Shown here piece by piece: positions 27,543 through 39,175 of a DNA stretch of 64,000 nt. This DNA comes from Lepraria neglecta (taxonomy: Eukaryota > Ascomycota > Lecanoromycetes > Lecanorales > Stereocaulaceae). Position numbers and translations under genes: made by a program. Within the stretch, counting starts at the first letter, position 1, and each line of letters begins with the position of its first letter. Location: assembly GCA_033220425.1 (NCBI GenBank), contig CM065649.1, positions 2,418,001 through 2,482,000 of the forward strand, written 5' to 3'. A model generated the notes under the pieces. The model saw nothing but the letters and a program-made list of their open reading frames with translations. It made no database searches and had not been told where the DNA came from.

Positions 27543-29848
27543 CTACATCCTCAACAAGATCTCACCACCAGTAATTGTCTGCCCTGTCAAACTCGCATTC
27601 ACAATCCCCGCCTTCTGCAAATCCTGCACCAGACTAAATATCAACCCATCACACCCCTTCGCAGCCAGGATATCTACAGTAACAGGCAGAAACTCTGTAT
27701 GCAACGTAATCGTCGAATTGTAGCTTGCCGACCCAATCGGAATCACAAAATCAGGCACTTCAGCAAAAGGCGAAATCCGACTAGTTCCAAAGCCATAAGG
27801 GACCGCTGGCGGACTAGATGTAAGAGCAAAGGTCAGCGCAGTTTGGATACTTAAGCTACTTAGGCACTCACCCATTATACTCGTTCCGATAGAGCGGGTC
27901 AGCGCCACCAGCGCTCGCTGAGTAGAGAAGGAGGCTGTTGGAGCAGGTAGTCGTGTCGTTGGGTTGGACCTCCGAAGCCCACCAGTCCTGGAAGATAGTC
28001 TTGTTGTTGATTGCTTCTGTTAGTGTGGAGTTTGGGTACGAGTCGCCGAAGGCCCATCGAATCAGTGGTGTAGGATCAACAAAAGGCCTCCGCCCATCAT
28101 GCACGGCACCATAGGCCGCATAAAATGGGTCTCGAACTAGCATTGTCTGCTCCTTGGAAATCAAGATTGGATACGTGATGTTAAGGAAGTCGTCTAAATC
28201 TGCATCGACACCTGCAGGGTGGGTAGAACTCCACAGCGTCGACAGATTCAACGCAGTCGAGGTAGTCCCTAAGAAGCCTTCGAGCTTGCTCAGAAAATCC
28301 AACAATATAGAGTCTGCCTCATTATCTCCTCCCGTTGGGAACTCGACGGTATACAGCTTTTTCGGGTACTGGCTGTATAACGGTAAGTCTGCGTAGAGTG
28401 CCTTGGCTGCTGCAGACCATATAGCAGGATCACGCGTCAGAAAGCCAGAAGTATCCAGCTGCGGCGCTAGCGGCATCACGCCTGTTAAAGGCACCAAGCC
28501 ATGACTCGGCCGATTCCCAAATAGTCCTTGGACTTGCGAAGGACCGCGAATAGAGCCACCAGTATCTGATCCTAAGCTGAGGTCGAGCCAAGGATAGCTT
28601 CCTTCACCAGCGCCTGGGCCAGAGGAGGAAGACGAAGGATCCTGATACCCATCTCCCCTCGGGTTAAACGGAGAATGATAATCGACCCAATCAGCCGTTG
28701 CCGTTTCCCCGTTTGCAAATTGGCTTGTTTTCATCTTGCCAACAATGATCGCACCGGCGTCTACAAGCCTCTGCACAGGGACAGCATTTGCAGTAGCCGG
28801 AGGGAAAAGACCATACCAGGCGCGGTTCCCGTCGGAAGTTTTGACGCCGGCTATGTCATAGATGTCTTTTACGCCTAGGCGGATGCCTGCGAGGGGTTTC
28901 TCAGGGGTGGCGGTGTAGTAGAGACGGGAGGGGACGCCGACGGCTGGAGATTGGATGCCAGCTGTGTTGGCTGGGAGCGCAGCATACGTTCCATCTGAGT
29001 TTGAGATCAGGGGTTGGGTGAAGGCGCCTGCGAAGTCGGAGTAGAGGAGTAAGGGTTGATATAGAGAGCCATCGGACGATACGAAGTATGGACCAGAGGG
29101 TATTGTTGAGGATGAGCCATTCGAGGAAAGGGCAGATACAATGCTGGATTGATTTCCTCCTGGGAGAGTGAAAGACGCGTTCGTGGCATTGGGCGGTGCG
29201 GTGCCCCCATTGTACTCGATTAGGATGGCTTGGTGACAAGTCAGACATAAATACAGGGAGAATAACCCTTTTCATGGCCCAAAGGGAATATTGACAAGAA
29301 GAATAAGAGTTCGTGGGTTGTCCCACTTAGCAATAAATCAATAGATAACACTAGAAGTTTTGATATGCTGACTCAACGCTTTACCTTGAGTTCTGGCTAA
29401 GGGAAAACATAGGAAAACACAAGTGACGAAAGACCACTCTTCGTAACTTTACAAGCTAGACTCGGCGGGGGATAAGAATAAAGATCTCGAGCTCAGTCCC
29501 ACACGCACTGGAACGATGGGGTCCCCAGTATCCGAAGATCTGCTTGTACTCACCTTCCAAGAACCCTTCATTCCAAACGTCGTCCACGCCAAATCCATTT
29601 ATGATGCTCTCCAGAGTACTTAAACTGGAGTTTGAAGCCGAGACGCCAACCACAGTCACGGGTACTAAGTCACCCGCAGAGCGAACGGTGTTTAAAGAAG
29701 TAGGAGGAGGAATTGTGGTGAACGGATTAGCTGGAACGTAGTATGGAATGTCGTTGAGAAGCAACGTCTGCCCTGTAGAAGTGAGAGATGCTGCGACAAC
29801 ATCAAGAAGGCAGAATAAGGAGATGGTAAGTAAATTTGAGATTGCCAT
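27543..29848 (-). CDS. Secreted amidase-signature family hydrolase
   Basis: Amidase (AS) family enzyme that hydrolyses C-N amide bonds. Three exons: 29848-29554, 29228-27872, 27813-27543, totalling 1923 nt or 640 aa. A hydrophobic signal peptide at residues 1-20 suggests secretion, and several NxS/T sites fit that. The catalytic Lys is in GVKDIYD (about K219), a Ser-rich SSSSSG loop should provide the cis-Ser, and the nucleophile Ser is in SDTGGSIRG (about S324). About 180 residues precede the amidase core, as in the larger fungal secreted amidases, with [10 protein letters not shown] near the end of exon 1. The first intron is 325 nt, far longer than its neighbours; its join (E plus AILIEYNGG) keeps frame and sense. 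The substrate is unknown. Confidence 0.9.
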
Positions 29849-30184
29849 TGCGTATGGGAAGGGTAGGAATTTAGAGATCTGAGTGTAGAACGAAAGTGAG
29901 GGAAGGAGAGGCGGCAGCCACCTTGTTTATGCACATTGGTTCCTTGCATCGTAAAGTGAAGTTGCGAGATACCGAGTTTGGAAGTAGCGATAGCCATTAG
30001 CGTGGGATTCAGGGACCGGACTGTTCCCCGCTTCAGACCGATAAACGAAACGTGAGTCTTATCAATTGAGCACCTACCAGATTCATCATTAATACATCTT
30101 GGCATTTTGAGGAACATGCGGTATGTAGCCGGTACCCGGACAAAAAGTCTTTGCTATATCTTTAATGTAGATTGGCTTGGGGTA
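29849..30184. promoter_or_regulatory. Promoter region of the amidase
   Basis: A 336-base spacer between the amidase start and the stop of the upstream tandem gene. No specific site was recognised. Confidence 0.4.
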
Positions 30185-33074
30185 TCATCGCGCATAAAAC
30201 CCGCTCATCTCGAGCTTCAACAAAAGCTGGCCAATCGTATTGCCGCCGTCTTCACTCATCTCCTCATTCCTTGAAAGGTCGTGAAACTCATTGTGAGCTG
30301 TCGTCCCGCCCTGCCCTCGTTGCTCACTCAATCCTCGACAGACGCTGATGAAAACGTGGACCTTCTTCTTGAACTTCTCGTATATCTGCTCCACATCTGT
30401 TGTTTTGTCCGCGTCAGAAATCAAGCCAGAAGCTTCACTTCTTATGTGCCTCGCAAAGTGCAAGATCAGGCTGAAGATGTCTTCAAGCAGCTTCATTACT
30501 TGCGCTTGTCTTTTCCGGAGAATAAGAGTGAACATCATGCGATCAAGAAGTTGTTCATGAAAGTCCCGTAGATTCGACATGCTGTCGGTGCCGTCTCGAT
30601 CTAGTGCTTTCTCAATGTCTTTCAATTTTCGCTCAAGAATGCTCCGATTTGCTTGGACTCCGTCAAAGAAATAGCTGCATATTGCTGAGACAAAATGGTG
30701 GCTTTCGATTCGGAACCGTTGAGATGTATAATCAGTACGTCGTGCCCTATCTTTAGTGTCTTGAAATAGCTGGCTGACAACGAAGAGCATCCGCACTGCC
30801 CTTAGTAGCAGCTTGAAGACAGCGTCATATTTAAGTAGGGAATTTGGCGTAATCACCGCATCTAATGGAGACGGTGGTTTGTACTGCAGGCGCAGAAAAT
30901 CCAAAGCCTCGATGGAATTTGGATCCATACATCGTTGGAGCTCGTATTCGGACATGTCTCGAATGGCAAAGCTCAGCCCTCCCGGCAGCTTTTCCCGAAA
31001 CAAAGAAGCACTTTCCCGTAGTCCGGTGTCCCAATAGCTGTCAGTCAGTATACCCATCAACGCCAGTCTCAACTCTGAGCTTGCTGGAGGCCAGGTATCT
31101 CTGGAGCCTAGCTTCAAGCCTGAGGTACCGGCGCGGGAGTGACCTTTGCGACGTTCAGCTGTTGGAAGTTCGGGGTCGAAGAGGGCATGAGAGAGGCGGG
31201 AGGCGAAGACGCCATCGCCGAAGAGACTGTAACGGTGGAGGATGGAGAAGTGCGAGCGAAGGTTATGTTCTTTGAAGAGCAGGCGTAGACAGGCGCGGTT
31301 GATGAGATGGGCTTGGGCTGAGACGAGAGGATTGAAGGAGAGGACTGGAAGTAGCGATATCGGAGGTGCGAAGATCTCTTCCTCTGGTGTGTCATTGATT
31401 CCGCAGCTGTCGAAGGTAGATAAGTTCGAGGTCGTGTCGCCGACTCCGGCATTCAAATCGGGCAACGGTTTCTCGAAGGTAGTGATGGAAGCGCTGATGT
31501 ATGCTTTAGCCGTCTCTTCTGATAGCCCAGTAATTTCAAGTTTATTTTGTTTAGAATGTTTGGTGTGTTCATGCTTAAGCGGTGTATTTCTGCCATGTGA
31601 GTCAAAGTCTCTGATAGCTTTCTGGAGGTTGAGTTCGTATTCTTTGGCCTTCGCTTGAATTTTCTCGACCTGGGCCCAGGAGCATTGCCATTCGAGATTA
31701 GGAATTTCAATAAGACTTTCCAATGCCGGTCTAAGTAGAGGATGCTCAGGTTGATGAGCGTCGAGCATTCGTAGACTTCGGCCAGTCTCAAACATGGTTT
31801 GAGCGTCTTCTTCGGCGATGAAACTCGGCATTGAGACTGGCTCAAACTCGTATTCGAATTCTTTGACTTCCCCCCAATCCTCAACTTTTCGTGCTTCCTC
31901 GGTGACTTTGACGAAATTGGGGCTTTGACCTTGGTTTCTGAAGCCCGAGTTCGTCTTCAAGCCCAGCCAGTCGCCCGCTGACTCCAGCCAAGGCTTGGAT
32001 GCGGACGCAAGGACCTGGAATACCATTGGCCGAAGCCACGCTGCTGTATGTTCGGAGTCTTCAACAGCCTCAAAGAGCCTAGACAGGAGATCCTCGTCCG
32101 TGTTGACTCCATTGGACTTTCGAATTATATCACTGAGCCAAGTCAAGACTAGCCCGGGTCTTTCGAACAACGATTGCAGTTGAAGCAGGCTGAGTGAGGA
32201 GTCCGACGCGTTCCCAATCTCGGCCTGGACAGTGGCAAGGATGGTAGAGAAGCTACCGGCTAACGCGACCAACGCGGGAGAAGATCGGCTTGAGGCTTGT
32301 GTGTCGTCAACGAATGAGCGGATCCCCCTCGTTTGATTACCAAGTTCGACGAAGGTACTACTCAGACTCTTGAACGCTTCAAGACTGTACCCTGACATAC
32401 GTCCATCCTCAATACATGGACAAAACGAATGTTTGTCTTGATTATAGCGATATAGCATTGACTCCCTGCCCAGACCAAGTTGAAGAAGGCTGGCTATAAT
32501 TGGGCCAGACTGGATCACATGACTGGGACCTTGGCTCGAGCCGTCCTCTGCAGTGCTCTCAAAACTTGTATCAAGGGCGGCGTCAAAGACTCGTGGTCCT
32601 CCTTCGCTGATGTATACCGCCTGGGGCTCTTTAAAATCCTTGTCGTAGAATGTCTCCCAGCTCTTGAACTTGGCAAATGTCTGCCCCTTCTCGTCTGATC
32701 TCGGGAACGACCAGATATCCTCTTCAAACACTTCCGGAAATTCAAATGACTCTGGTGCTGATGATATTGAGGAAGAGTCGAGTCCGCCTAGATCTTCTAG
32801 TGGGCCGTACTGGAAAGTCGAGAGGTCAGGGAGGTGGAGGTCAAGGCTTTTGGAGATGCCGAAGACATCCTCTTGGCCATTCGACAAGTCTACTGTATAC
32901 TGCCGTCAGCAAGTAGTCTGGACAGCCATGAAGACCGGGACTCTGTCGCATACCTAGTGGCTCCAATCGCAATGCTATGAGTTCGGTTGAATCTTGGTTG
33001 AAATCCGCAAGTGTGGATGTTTTCCACAAATCCGGGGTCGCGAAGGCGTTCCCGTCCCCAATATATTCATCCAT
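30185..33074 (-). CDS. Gamma-tubulin complex component of the GCP5/GCP6 (Spc97/Spc98) family
   Basis: Component of the gamma-tubulin ring complex acting at spindle pole bodies and other microtubule-organising centres. Exons 33074-32954 and 32892-30185 with a 61-nt intron give 942 aa. The N-terminus reads MDEYIGDGNAFATPDLW, then VDLSNGQEDVFGISKSLDLHLPDLS across the intron. The C-terminal half has the grip-domain landmarks LLFKEHNLRSHFSILHRYSLFGDG, FREKLPGG, LDFLRLQYKPPSPLDAVITP, LLLRAVRMLF and FVSAICSYFFDGV. Length and divergence suggest a GCP6 (Alp16) or GCP5 (Mod21) type rather than the core GCP2/3, but I cannot choose with certainty. It is divergent from eaf7 with only about 270 bp between the starts. 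Confidence 0.87.
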
Positions 33075-33341
33075 GAATGGCTTTCCGCGTCTCGCTGAAA
33101 CATCGTTATTAAATCAAATGTTGATGACGCCGTCGCGGCTTGAAATCTGGAGACTGAGGACGCGACCAACTAGGGCTGCGCTAGTTTAGCGCAGCCTTGC
33201 CAGGAACCGAGGAACCCACCAATTGATCGGCGGCAACAACTCCACCCATTGCCCAGCATTGCATTTACAAAAGTTCTACGACTCTAGGCCTCGCAGCTTC
33301 ATATGTGTTAGATATGCTACGCCATCGATGAGTACGCAGTG
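33075..33341. promoter_or_regulatory. Bidirectional promoter between the GCP gene and eaf7
   Basis: 267 bases separate the two divergent start codons, so the promoters overlap or are shared. No individual factor site is claimed. Confidence 0.55.
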
Positions 33342-34342
33342 ATGCCTCCCAAAAAGAAAGCTCCACGCGCAGCAAGACACGACTCAACACCGTCTGGAGA
33401 TGCAGCTGAGCAGGCGACAGACGATGTTCCAACCCCAGCGGAAGTTGAACCTGCCAAAGAAGGTGTTGCTATGTCAGATGCATGGACTGACGAACAAGAG
33501 ACCTCACTCTACAAAGGCATGATCAGATGGAAGCCTGTAGGTTCGTTCTTTACTTGCAAGGGACATGGGCTTGGAAGTCGTTCCTGGATTGAACCATGCT
33601 GATGGCGATGTTTAGGCATGCATAAGCACTTTCGAATGATATCAATCTCCGAGAACCTCAGAAACCACGGCTACAATGGCTACGCGACGCAGAAATATTC
33701 CCATACGCGGATACCTGGGATCTGGGAGAAGCTGGGAACTCTATACAATCTCGAAGCTCTGGACATAAGAGTATGTCTTCGGCAAATCGATGCTGCGGAA
33801 TCTTTGAGGCTTACTTACACCAGGAAGACGCAATGGGCGAATCCTTCTACCTCTTCAGTCTGCCAGACGATGAGTACTGGGATATGAAATTTGCAAAAAG
33901 GATCAACCCTGAAGGCTCTCAATCGCCACCGTCAATGCCACACCTAATTTCCGGCCCTTCTCTCGAGGATATAAGGGCGGTAAGGAGGCACAGTACAGTG
34001 GAAGATACGGATGGTAAGAGTGCAGCAAGCCTAAGATGAAGATATCTAGACTAACCAAAATTTTCAGATCCTCGCTCATCGCCAGCCTCGGCTCATGGAC
34101 AGAAGGGAGGTCGCAGCACTCGAGCTTCAAAGGGTACTCGGACTTCACATCTAGCGGAGGTCTCGACCCTGAGAGGAGGAAGCGGCAGCAAAGCTTCGCC
34201 TGATCAGGGCACTGAAGACGAGCAAAAGGACGAGGAAGAGGACGGTGATGCTATGGATGAGGACGAGGACGATAGCAAAGCTAAGACATCAAAGACAGGT
34301 GCAGGTAAAGGCTCGACACGGAGAAGTGGACGAAAGAGGTAG
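33342..34342 (+). CDS. eaf7: NuA4 histone acetyltransferase subunit Eaf7
   Basis: Chromatin-modification subunit of NuA4, CT20/Eaf7 family. Four exons, 33342-33540, 33616-33770, 33824-34013, 34068-34342, totalling 819 nt or 272 aa. The family core begins WTDEQETSLYKGMIRWKPVGMHKHFRM (joined across intron 1), continues IWEKLGTLYNLEALD, and after intron 2 EDAMGESFYLFSLPDDEYWDMKF. The tail is rich in Ser/Lys, then acidic (DEDEDD), and ends in a basic TRRSGRKR, as in other fungal Eaf7 proteins. The start is the ATG of MPPKKK, which follows an in-frame GTG. The sequence just after the stop has a diverged copy near 44.5 kb. Confidence 0.93.
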
Positions 34343-34475
34343 CGTTGGCAATATAGTGGGGCCGGAAAGGCCAAGTTTTGAGCGGTTTCTGGGCCACTGT
34401 TGTTGTTGCACTCTCAATGAACACAAGGAACCAGACATCGAACATCTACCAGTAACGTTCAAGACCACCTCTTTT
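34335..34475 (+). repeat. eaf7 stop-and-downstream segment, copy A of a two-copy repeat
   Basis: This stretch, from the last eaf7 codons through the first 130 bases after the stop, aligns by eye with 44513-44660 in the same orientation. The longest exact match is 18 bases at 34448-34465, followed after one mismatch by ACCTCTT. Other shared blocks include TTGAGCG and TGGGCCA. By eye roughly three positions in four agree, with small gaps. Confidence 0.7.
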
Positions 34476-34809
34476 CCTTGCTCTTGTATCTCACACAATT
34501 CTTCTCCAGCCCCAGAGACCACAATACCAATGAATAGGAAATAGACGTGGGTGATTCCAACATGAGCACATTGAATGCCTCGAGTCGAGCGAATGGACTA
34601 TCGTGGAACTGAAGACTGAAGCGGCTGCACATGAGGCCGTGGAGGACTTGATGTTCGTGGTAGGACATGTTGTGAAAATGGGGGAATGGGCTGATGTGGA
34701 GATTCAATAAAGTACCCATAAATGTCTCTGTGCTCAAGGTTCATATTGAGGTAATGTGTCTTGCGCTATTTTCCCTATGTTATGCAGCAAAACAAAAACT
34801 GCGCATGAT
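34343..34809. other. Convergent 3' region between eaf7 and the ferroportin-like gene
   Basis: 467 bases between convergent stops. The first 130 form copy A of the repeat noted separately; the remainder shows no feature. Confidence 0.5.
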
Positions 34810-36801
34810 TCATCTTCTCCTACTTCCATATTCTGTGGCACATTCATAATTTTCCTTCCCTTGCCACCACCTCTGCCACCCCAAATATGCGCCTCCCGCA
34901 ATCCCAACCATCACAAAGCTCCCTAGCGCAAGCCATTTAAAATCATTTTGCGTATTCCACACTGCCGCGGCGACCCAGTGGGCCAGGCTAATTATGCTGA
35001 CAACGGACATCTCGGTACCGCCGAAGGAGGAGCGGTGCGTGGCTGGAACGAGAGTCTGTGTCAATTGGGTGGCACAGAGGTCGTAAGTCCAGCGGAAGAG
35101 AAGGGAGATAGATATGAAGAGTATGAGGAGGAGAGTAGGGACGGGATGGGATTTCATGGGGGAGATTGGGGAGGTCGTGGCGGGAGTGAAGTTGAGGAAG
35201 ATTGAATCGAGATAGAAGAGGCTAAGCAGGGCGGGTATCTGGGATGGGTCAACTGGCTTTGGTCTTTGGGAAATTTGACGAAACTTCTGAGGGGATACTC
35301 GAGGGATTTTGCGGGTAGAGAACGTATGCTTACAAGGCTTAGGCATAGAAAGCAGATGCTCCAGCAGCCAACCCTTACGACACCCCCTTCAGGGTTAGGG
35401 ACATTTTGCTTGAAGTCCAAATCCTGGTCATCCTCCTTTCGAGAACTGTCATCCACTCTGGAGGATGGGTTTCCGGCATCCAGACACTGATATTCTTCCA
35501 TACCATGCCCACTTGTGGTGTGCTCGGTCGCAGAGGAGAGTATACCAACGGCCCATGGGAAGATGAACGTGCTACCAATCTCGAATATCGCACCAGAAGC
35601 TCTTGCGCCGGTCACCATGTTCAGGGATAAGCCTGCATTGAGAAGGTATGTGATCATTGTCCCCGAGAAAGTCAGGACGGAGGCATGGGGTATAGCGGCG
35701 CAGACAGAGGGTATCCATACAGCAGTATTGAAGTAGTCTTGAAAACTATTAACGTATGCGCGAATTGACCCTAGGACTTCCGAGACGATTTTCAAAACGA
35801 TATCTCGTGCGTGATGTGCCGAGGAAACTTTCATGTAGCCGTGCAGGCTAAGTTGCATTGGATCGTTTGCGTTGCCGCCCTTTCTAGTACCATGGGCCGC
35901 GTCTTTCTGCGCTCGCAATCGGCCATTCTGCTTCCACACCTGCTGCACACACCCACACTCAAGACCCCAACTCAACGTACTTATACCAGCCACCACAGCC
36001 ACCGCAATTCTTTCCGAGCCAACGGTAGATATGAATGTGGAGACGGCCAATGGTGCAATCAGTTTGCATAGCATGTCAATCCGTCTCATGACCGTATTGA
36101 GGTACGTCAGATCATAAGGTGTTGGGGATGACGCATCCACACAAGGATTTGCGAGCGTTGGGACCCAGTCCCGCTCCATGCAGAGGATGTTAGTCCCCCG
36201 AGAGAGTTTCTCGACCATGCCGAGGAAGAGGGCAATGGCAAAAAATATGTGCTTCTGGGCAGAGTTGCTGATGGTCAGGATGAGGAACCAGGTGGTACAT
36301 GAGAGCAAAACGGTGATGCGGTTGGTGGTGATAGTCAGGAGAAGGGCTTGGAGACGGGAGGGGTTACGGTCGATCCAGCGGCCAAGGGCGCCAGAGAAGA
36401 AGAGGACGCAAATGGTTTCGGCGATTCCACTGCGATTCAAAGTAAGACAGGGTCCACAATACAGGAGAGAGAATCTGCTCACTTTATGGACGAAGCTCTG
36501 AGGTTTCCGGGGAATGCGGCTTGGATGAAGAGAATCTAGAATTCTTATCACCCGTCTCCAGTACTTGGGCTTTCCCGATATCAAAGAATGATGGGAGAAG
36601 TCTTACCACACTGAATTCATACATTCTCGAGTTCCACATAGAAAGGGAATGAGAGACATAGAGGCAGTAGGCTTGGCGGCTAGTCAACTCGTCGAAAGGG
36701 GTATCATGACCGTCATCATCACTATCGCTGTCTAGTTCGTCTACAGGCACAGGGGCGAAGCTGATGGGGGGAAAGTCGACGCTCTGGGCGTTGCCTAGCA
36801 T
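34810..36801 (-). CDS. Ferroportin-like metal exporter (SLC40 family)
   Basis: Predicted multi-pass exporter of iron or related divalent metals. Four exons, 36801-36607, 36535-36483, 36429-35334, 35286-34810, totalling 1821 nt or 606 aa. Landmarks are SRQAYCLYVSHSLSMWNSRMYEFSV after an acidic N-terminus, FIQAAFPGNL (exon 2), GIAETICVLFFSGALGRWIDR joined across intron 2, MERDWVP, LTYLNTVMRRIDMLCKLIAP, and late QLTQTLVPATHRSSFGGTEMS. These match the SLC40/ferroportin family. A hydrophilic loop of about 40 residues interrupts the C-terminal bundle before intron 3. The 47-nt intron 3 preserves frame, but the sequence around it (KFRQISQRPKPVDPSQ) is less conserved, so its exact acceptor is the least certain part of the model. 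Confidence 0.87.
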
Positions 36802-37940
36802 GACTGCTATCGATCATTCAAGGTAAAATATTTTAATCTGATAGTTATTGTCCGCTCCAAACCCGAACGTGCCGTCGTCTTGTATTTTACTTTGCTTCCG
36901 CACTTGTGAGACTCTGGAGCACTTGCACCCTATGCGAACAGATAAGGGTTTCCAAGGTTGCCGGCAAGCCCTTCGTAAGGGGAAGGCTGAACTGTGGGAG
37001 CATGACACTGGTGCATGCGAACAACATGCGCGAGCACAAGCACATGCATCCTGAGGACTGAATGAATGAGATGGAAGATCTGGTCCCGTGGAATCCATGA
37101 TTGCTTGACCCTTACTATTGCAGATCAGTGTTTCAGCCACGTCAGCTCAGCTTGAGGTGTTGTGTGGTTCGAGAAACTGGCGATCGTAGGCTTTGGTGCA
37201 TTGCCGCCCAAGGCACCGGGGTCTCAGCTTAACCAGAGGGTCGTGCCGACATGCCAGGCGCTTAGTCAAAGCTTGATGTCGGGCTAGATATTATCTCCCT
37301 TATGTCATAGGCTGGCCAGCGATTACTGTTTCGAGACACACTGTTATGTGGGACATCATTATTAATATTAGGCAGGTTGCATCGCTACCTTAGTTCCATG
37401 TATTTGCGGGACCCACCTTTAGGTAATTGGCTAGCGCAAGCCAATCACGACGACAGCCCCTTCGTCGATCTTTCGAGCAAGAGTTCGCGTCCCAAACTAA
37501 ATCACAAGTGGGGTCCGAGGCCCCAGAACGGGAGGGAATTCTGACCAGAGAGAAGTGAGGATGATGGTAATGGCGAGTAGTTCATTTTTTGGGGTTATTT
37601 CGGAGACTTTCTGGTGCATCCACCGGAGTTGATCCTTCCTGCAGGCTTAATGATACAGGATCAAAGCAGCTCGAAGGAAATAGGTGTATATGGCTCAACC
37701 AATGGGGTGCAAACCCGACCGTCCTTTCCTCTGTGGGTGTGCCATCCACTGTTTCTCGAATCCCTCGCCGATTACGAAATTACGAAATGACCAATCGCCC
37801 ATAGAACCTTTCGAACCTACCCCAAAAGCAAATGGACCAAGACGTCTTTCCCTGTTCTTCGAAGGAACCGTCAAATCAAAGCCCGGTCCGGCTAGGAAGA
37901 TTCGCGTCTAGTAATAAGGTCAGGCTTTATGGAAACGCCC
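36802..37940. other. Intergenic region upstream of the ferroportin-like gene
   Basis: 1.14 kb between two minus-strand genes. It should hold the ferroportin promoter. Short frames are present without family resemblance, and no repeats or RNA genes were recognised. Confidence 0.5.
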
Positions 37941-39175
37941 TTATTGTGAATGGGAAGGCAGTGCTCCTGTGACTGGCCGGCTTGAGGCGTCCAGATAATC
38001 TTGTGAAAATGGGTCGGGCGCTTCACTCGAAACCTTGAAATCCTTGAGGACATGAATGGACTTTGCGCTCATGTCCACGTCATTGGCCGCCCTGTTCTGT
38101 AGGGGATGCATATCACCGTCCTCTTGTTTCCAATATTCTCCCTCTTGGCGAGATCTCCAGGGATAAGTTGTCGATGGCCTGCTCAACTTGCGTCGCTGAC
38201 CCATGCCCAGGAGTGCGCGGTATGTTGGCAGACAGGAGATGATGACAACGAAGTTAATCTCGATGATGGTGTAGAGTGCTTGGTTCTGATTCACAGCCTC
38301 AACAACACGGACGATGTCCAATGCAACGCAGACGATGGCAAGGGAAAATATGAATGCCAGTCCAATCTTTTGAGGAATGCTGATCTTCAGGTCTTTGAGC
38401 ATCCAGAAAGGCAGGGCCATTACTAGAAATTGTTAGTCAATCATTTGCTCAGAAATCCAAAGGAAATACTGGTGACTTACTTGCTAAGTCAGAAACGATG
38501 TTGACAGCACAGCTGTATTCCAATTTGACCACCCGGCCATGCGTTTGCCCTTCGCAGACCTCTATCACACAGCCGTGATTAGCTGTCTATACCGCGAGAA
38601 AAACGAGCCTGTCAGCGGAGCACTTACTGTACTCGGCCACGGTATGTGCACCAGCACAAGTAGTCAGGACACCCGCAACAGGGATCCAGTATGTCAAGAA
38701 AGTGAAGGCCATTACGCCCCACCATACTTTGTTGAAGGGTGCCGAGGTTTGGAACAGGAGGCGATAGAACATCAGGAATGATACCTTAACAACCCAAAAG
38801 ACCAAATACAGGAAACAGTTGTTGACGGTGCTCAGTTGTTGATTGTGTTCGTAGAGCCCTAGAAGGTAGGATTGTGATGGCTTCGGGTTCGCTTTCACTG
38901 CGTCCGCTACTCTTGCCTTCGAGTCCAGCGAAAGCTTGTTTGTTGCGCCGTGTGTGATAAGTATCACGAGCGCGAACAAATGTACTGCGTCGTCCCAGTA
39001 AAATCGCCGTGAGTTAAAATATCGTATGGCGTATCGCCCTATTGTCAGGGCGCCGGCTACACCTGTCAAAGCCCAATTAACCGACTATCTTTGAGTTAGC
39101 AGGTGATTCTGTACTTGCAATAGTAAGTAAAGCAAACGAAGGGAAGCAGACCGTATAACTTGGTCCAGAACTCAT
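37941..39175 (-). CDS. Second rhodopsin-domain (Pth11-like) membrane protein
   Basis: Fungal rhodopsin-domain integral membrane protein. Four exons: 39175-39152, 39084-38628, 38561-38481, 38422-37941, totalling 1044 nt or 347 aa. After an eight-residue leader exon come NWALTGVAGALTIGRYAIRYF, YWDDAVHLFALV, CFLYLVFWVVKVSFLMFYRLLF, KVWWGVMAFTFLTYW and, after introns 2 and 3, CEGQTHGRVVKLEYSCAVNIVSDLA with IMALPFWMLKDLKISIPQKIGL. The end of the membrane part is CLPTYRALLG, followed by a soluble tail of about 80 residues. This subfamily differs from the 13.8-kb paralogue (it lacks YGGARHA). Intron 1 has a weak donor, GTCTGC, so the short first exon is the least certain part. Confidence 0.85.

Noticed and set aside
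27363-27854. 163-codon plus-strand frame antisense to the amidase 3' end
   Set aside because: The minus-strand frame encodes the conserved amidase C-terminus. The plus frame has no resemblance to any family I know.
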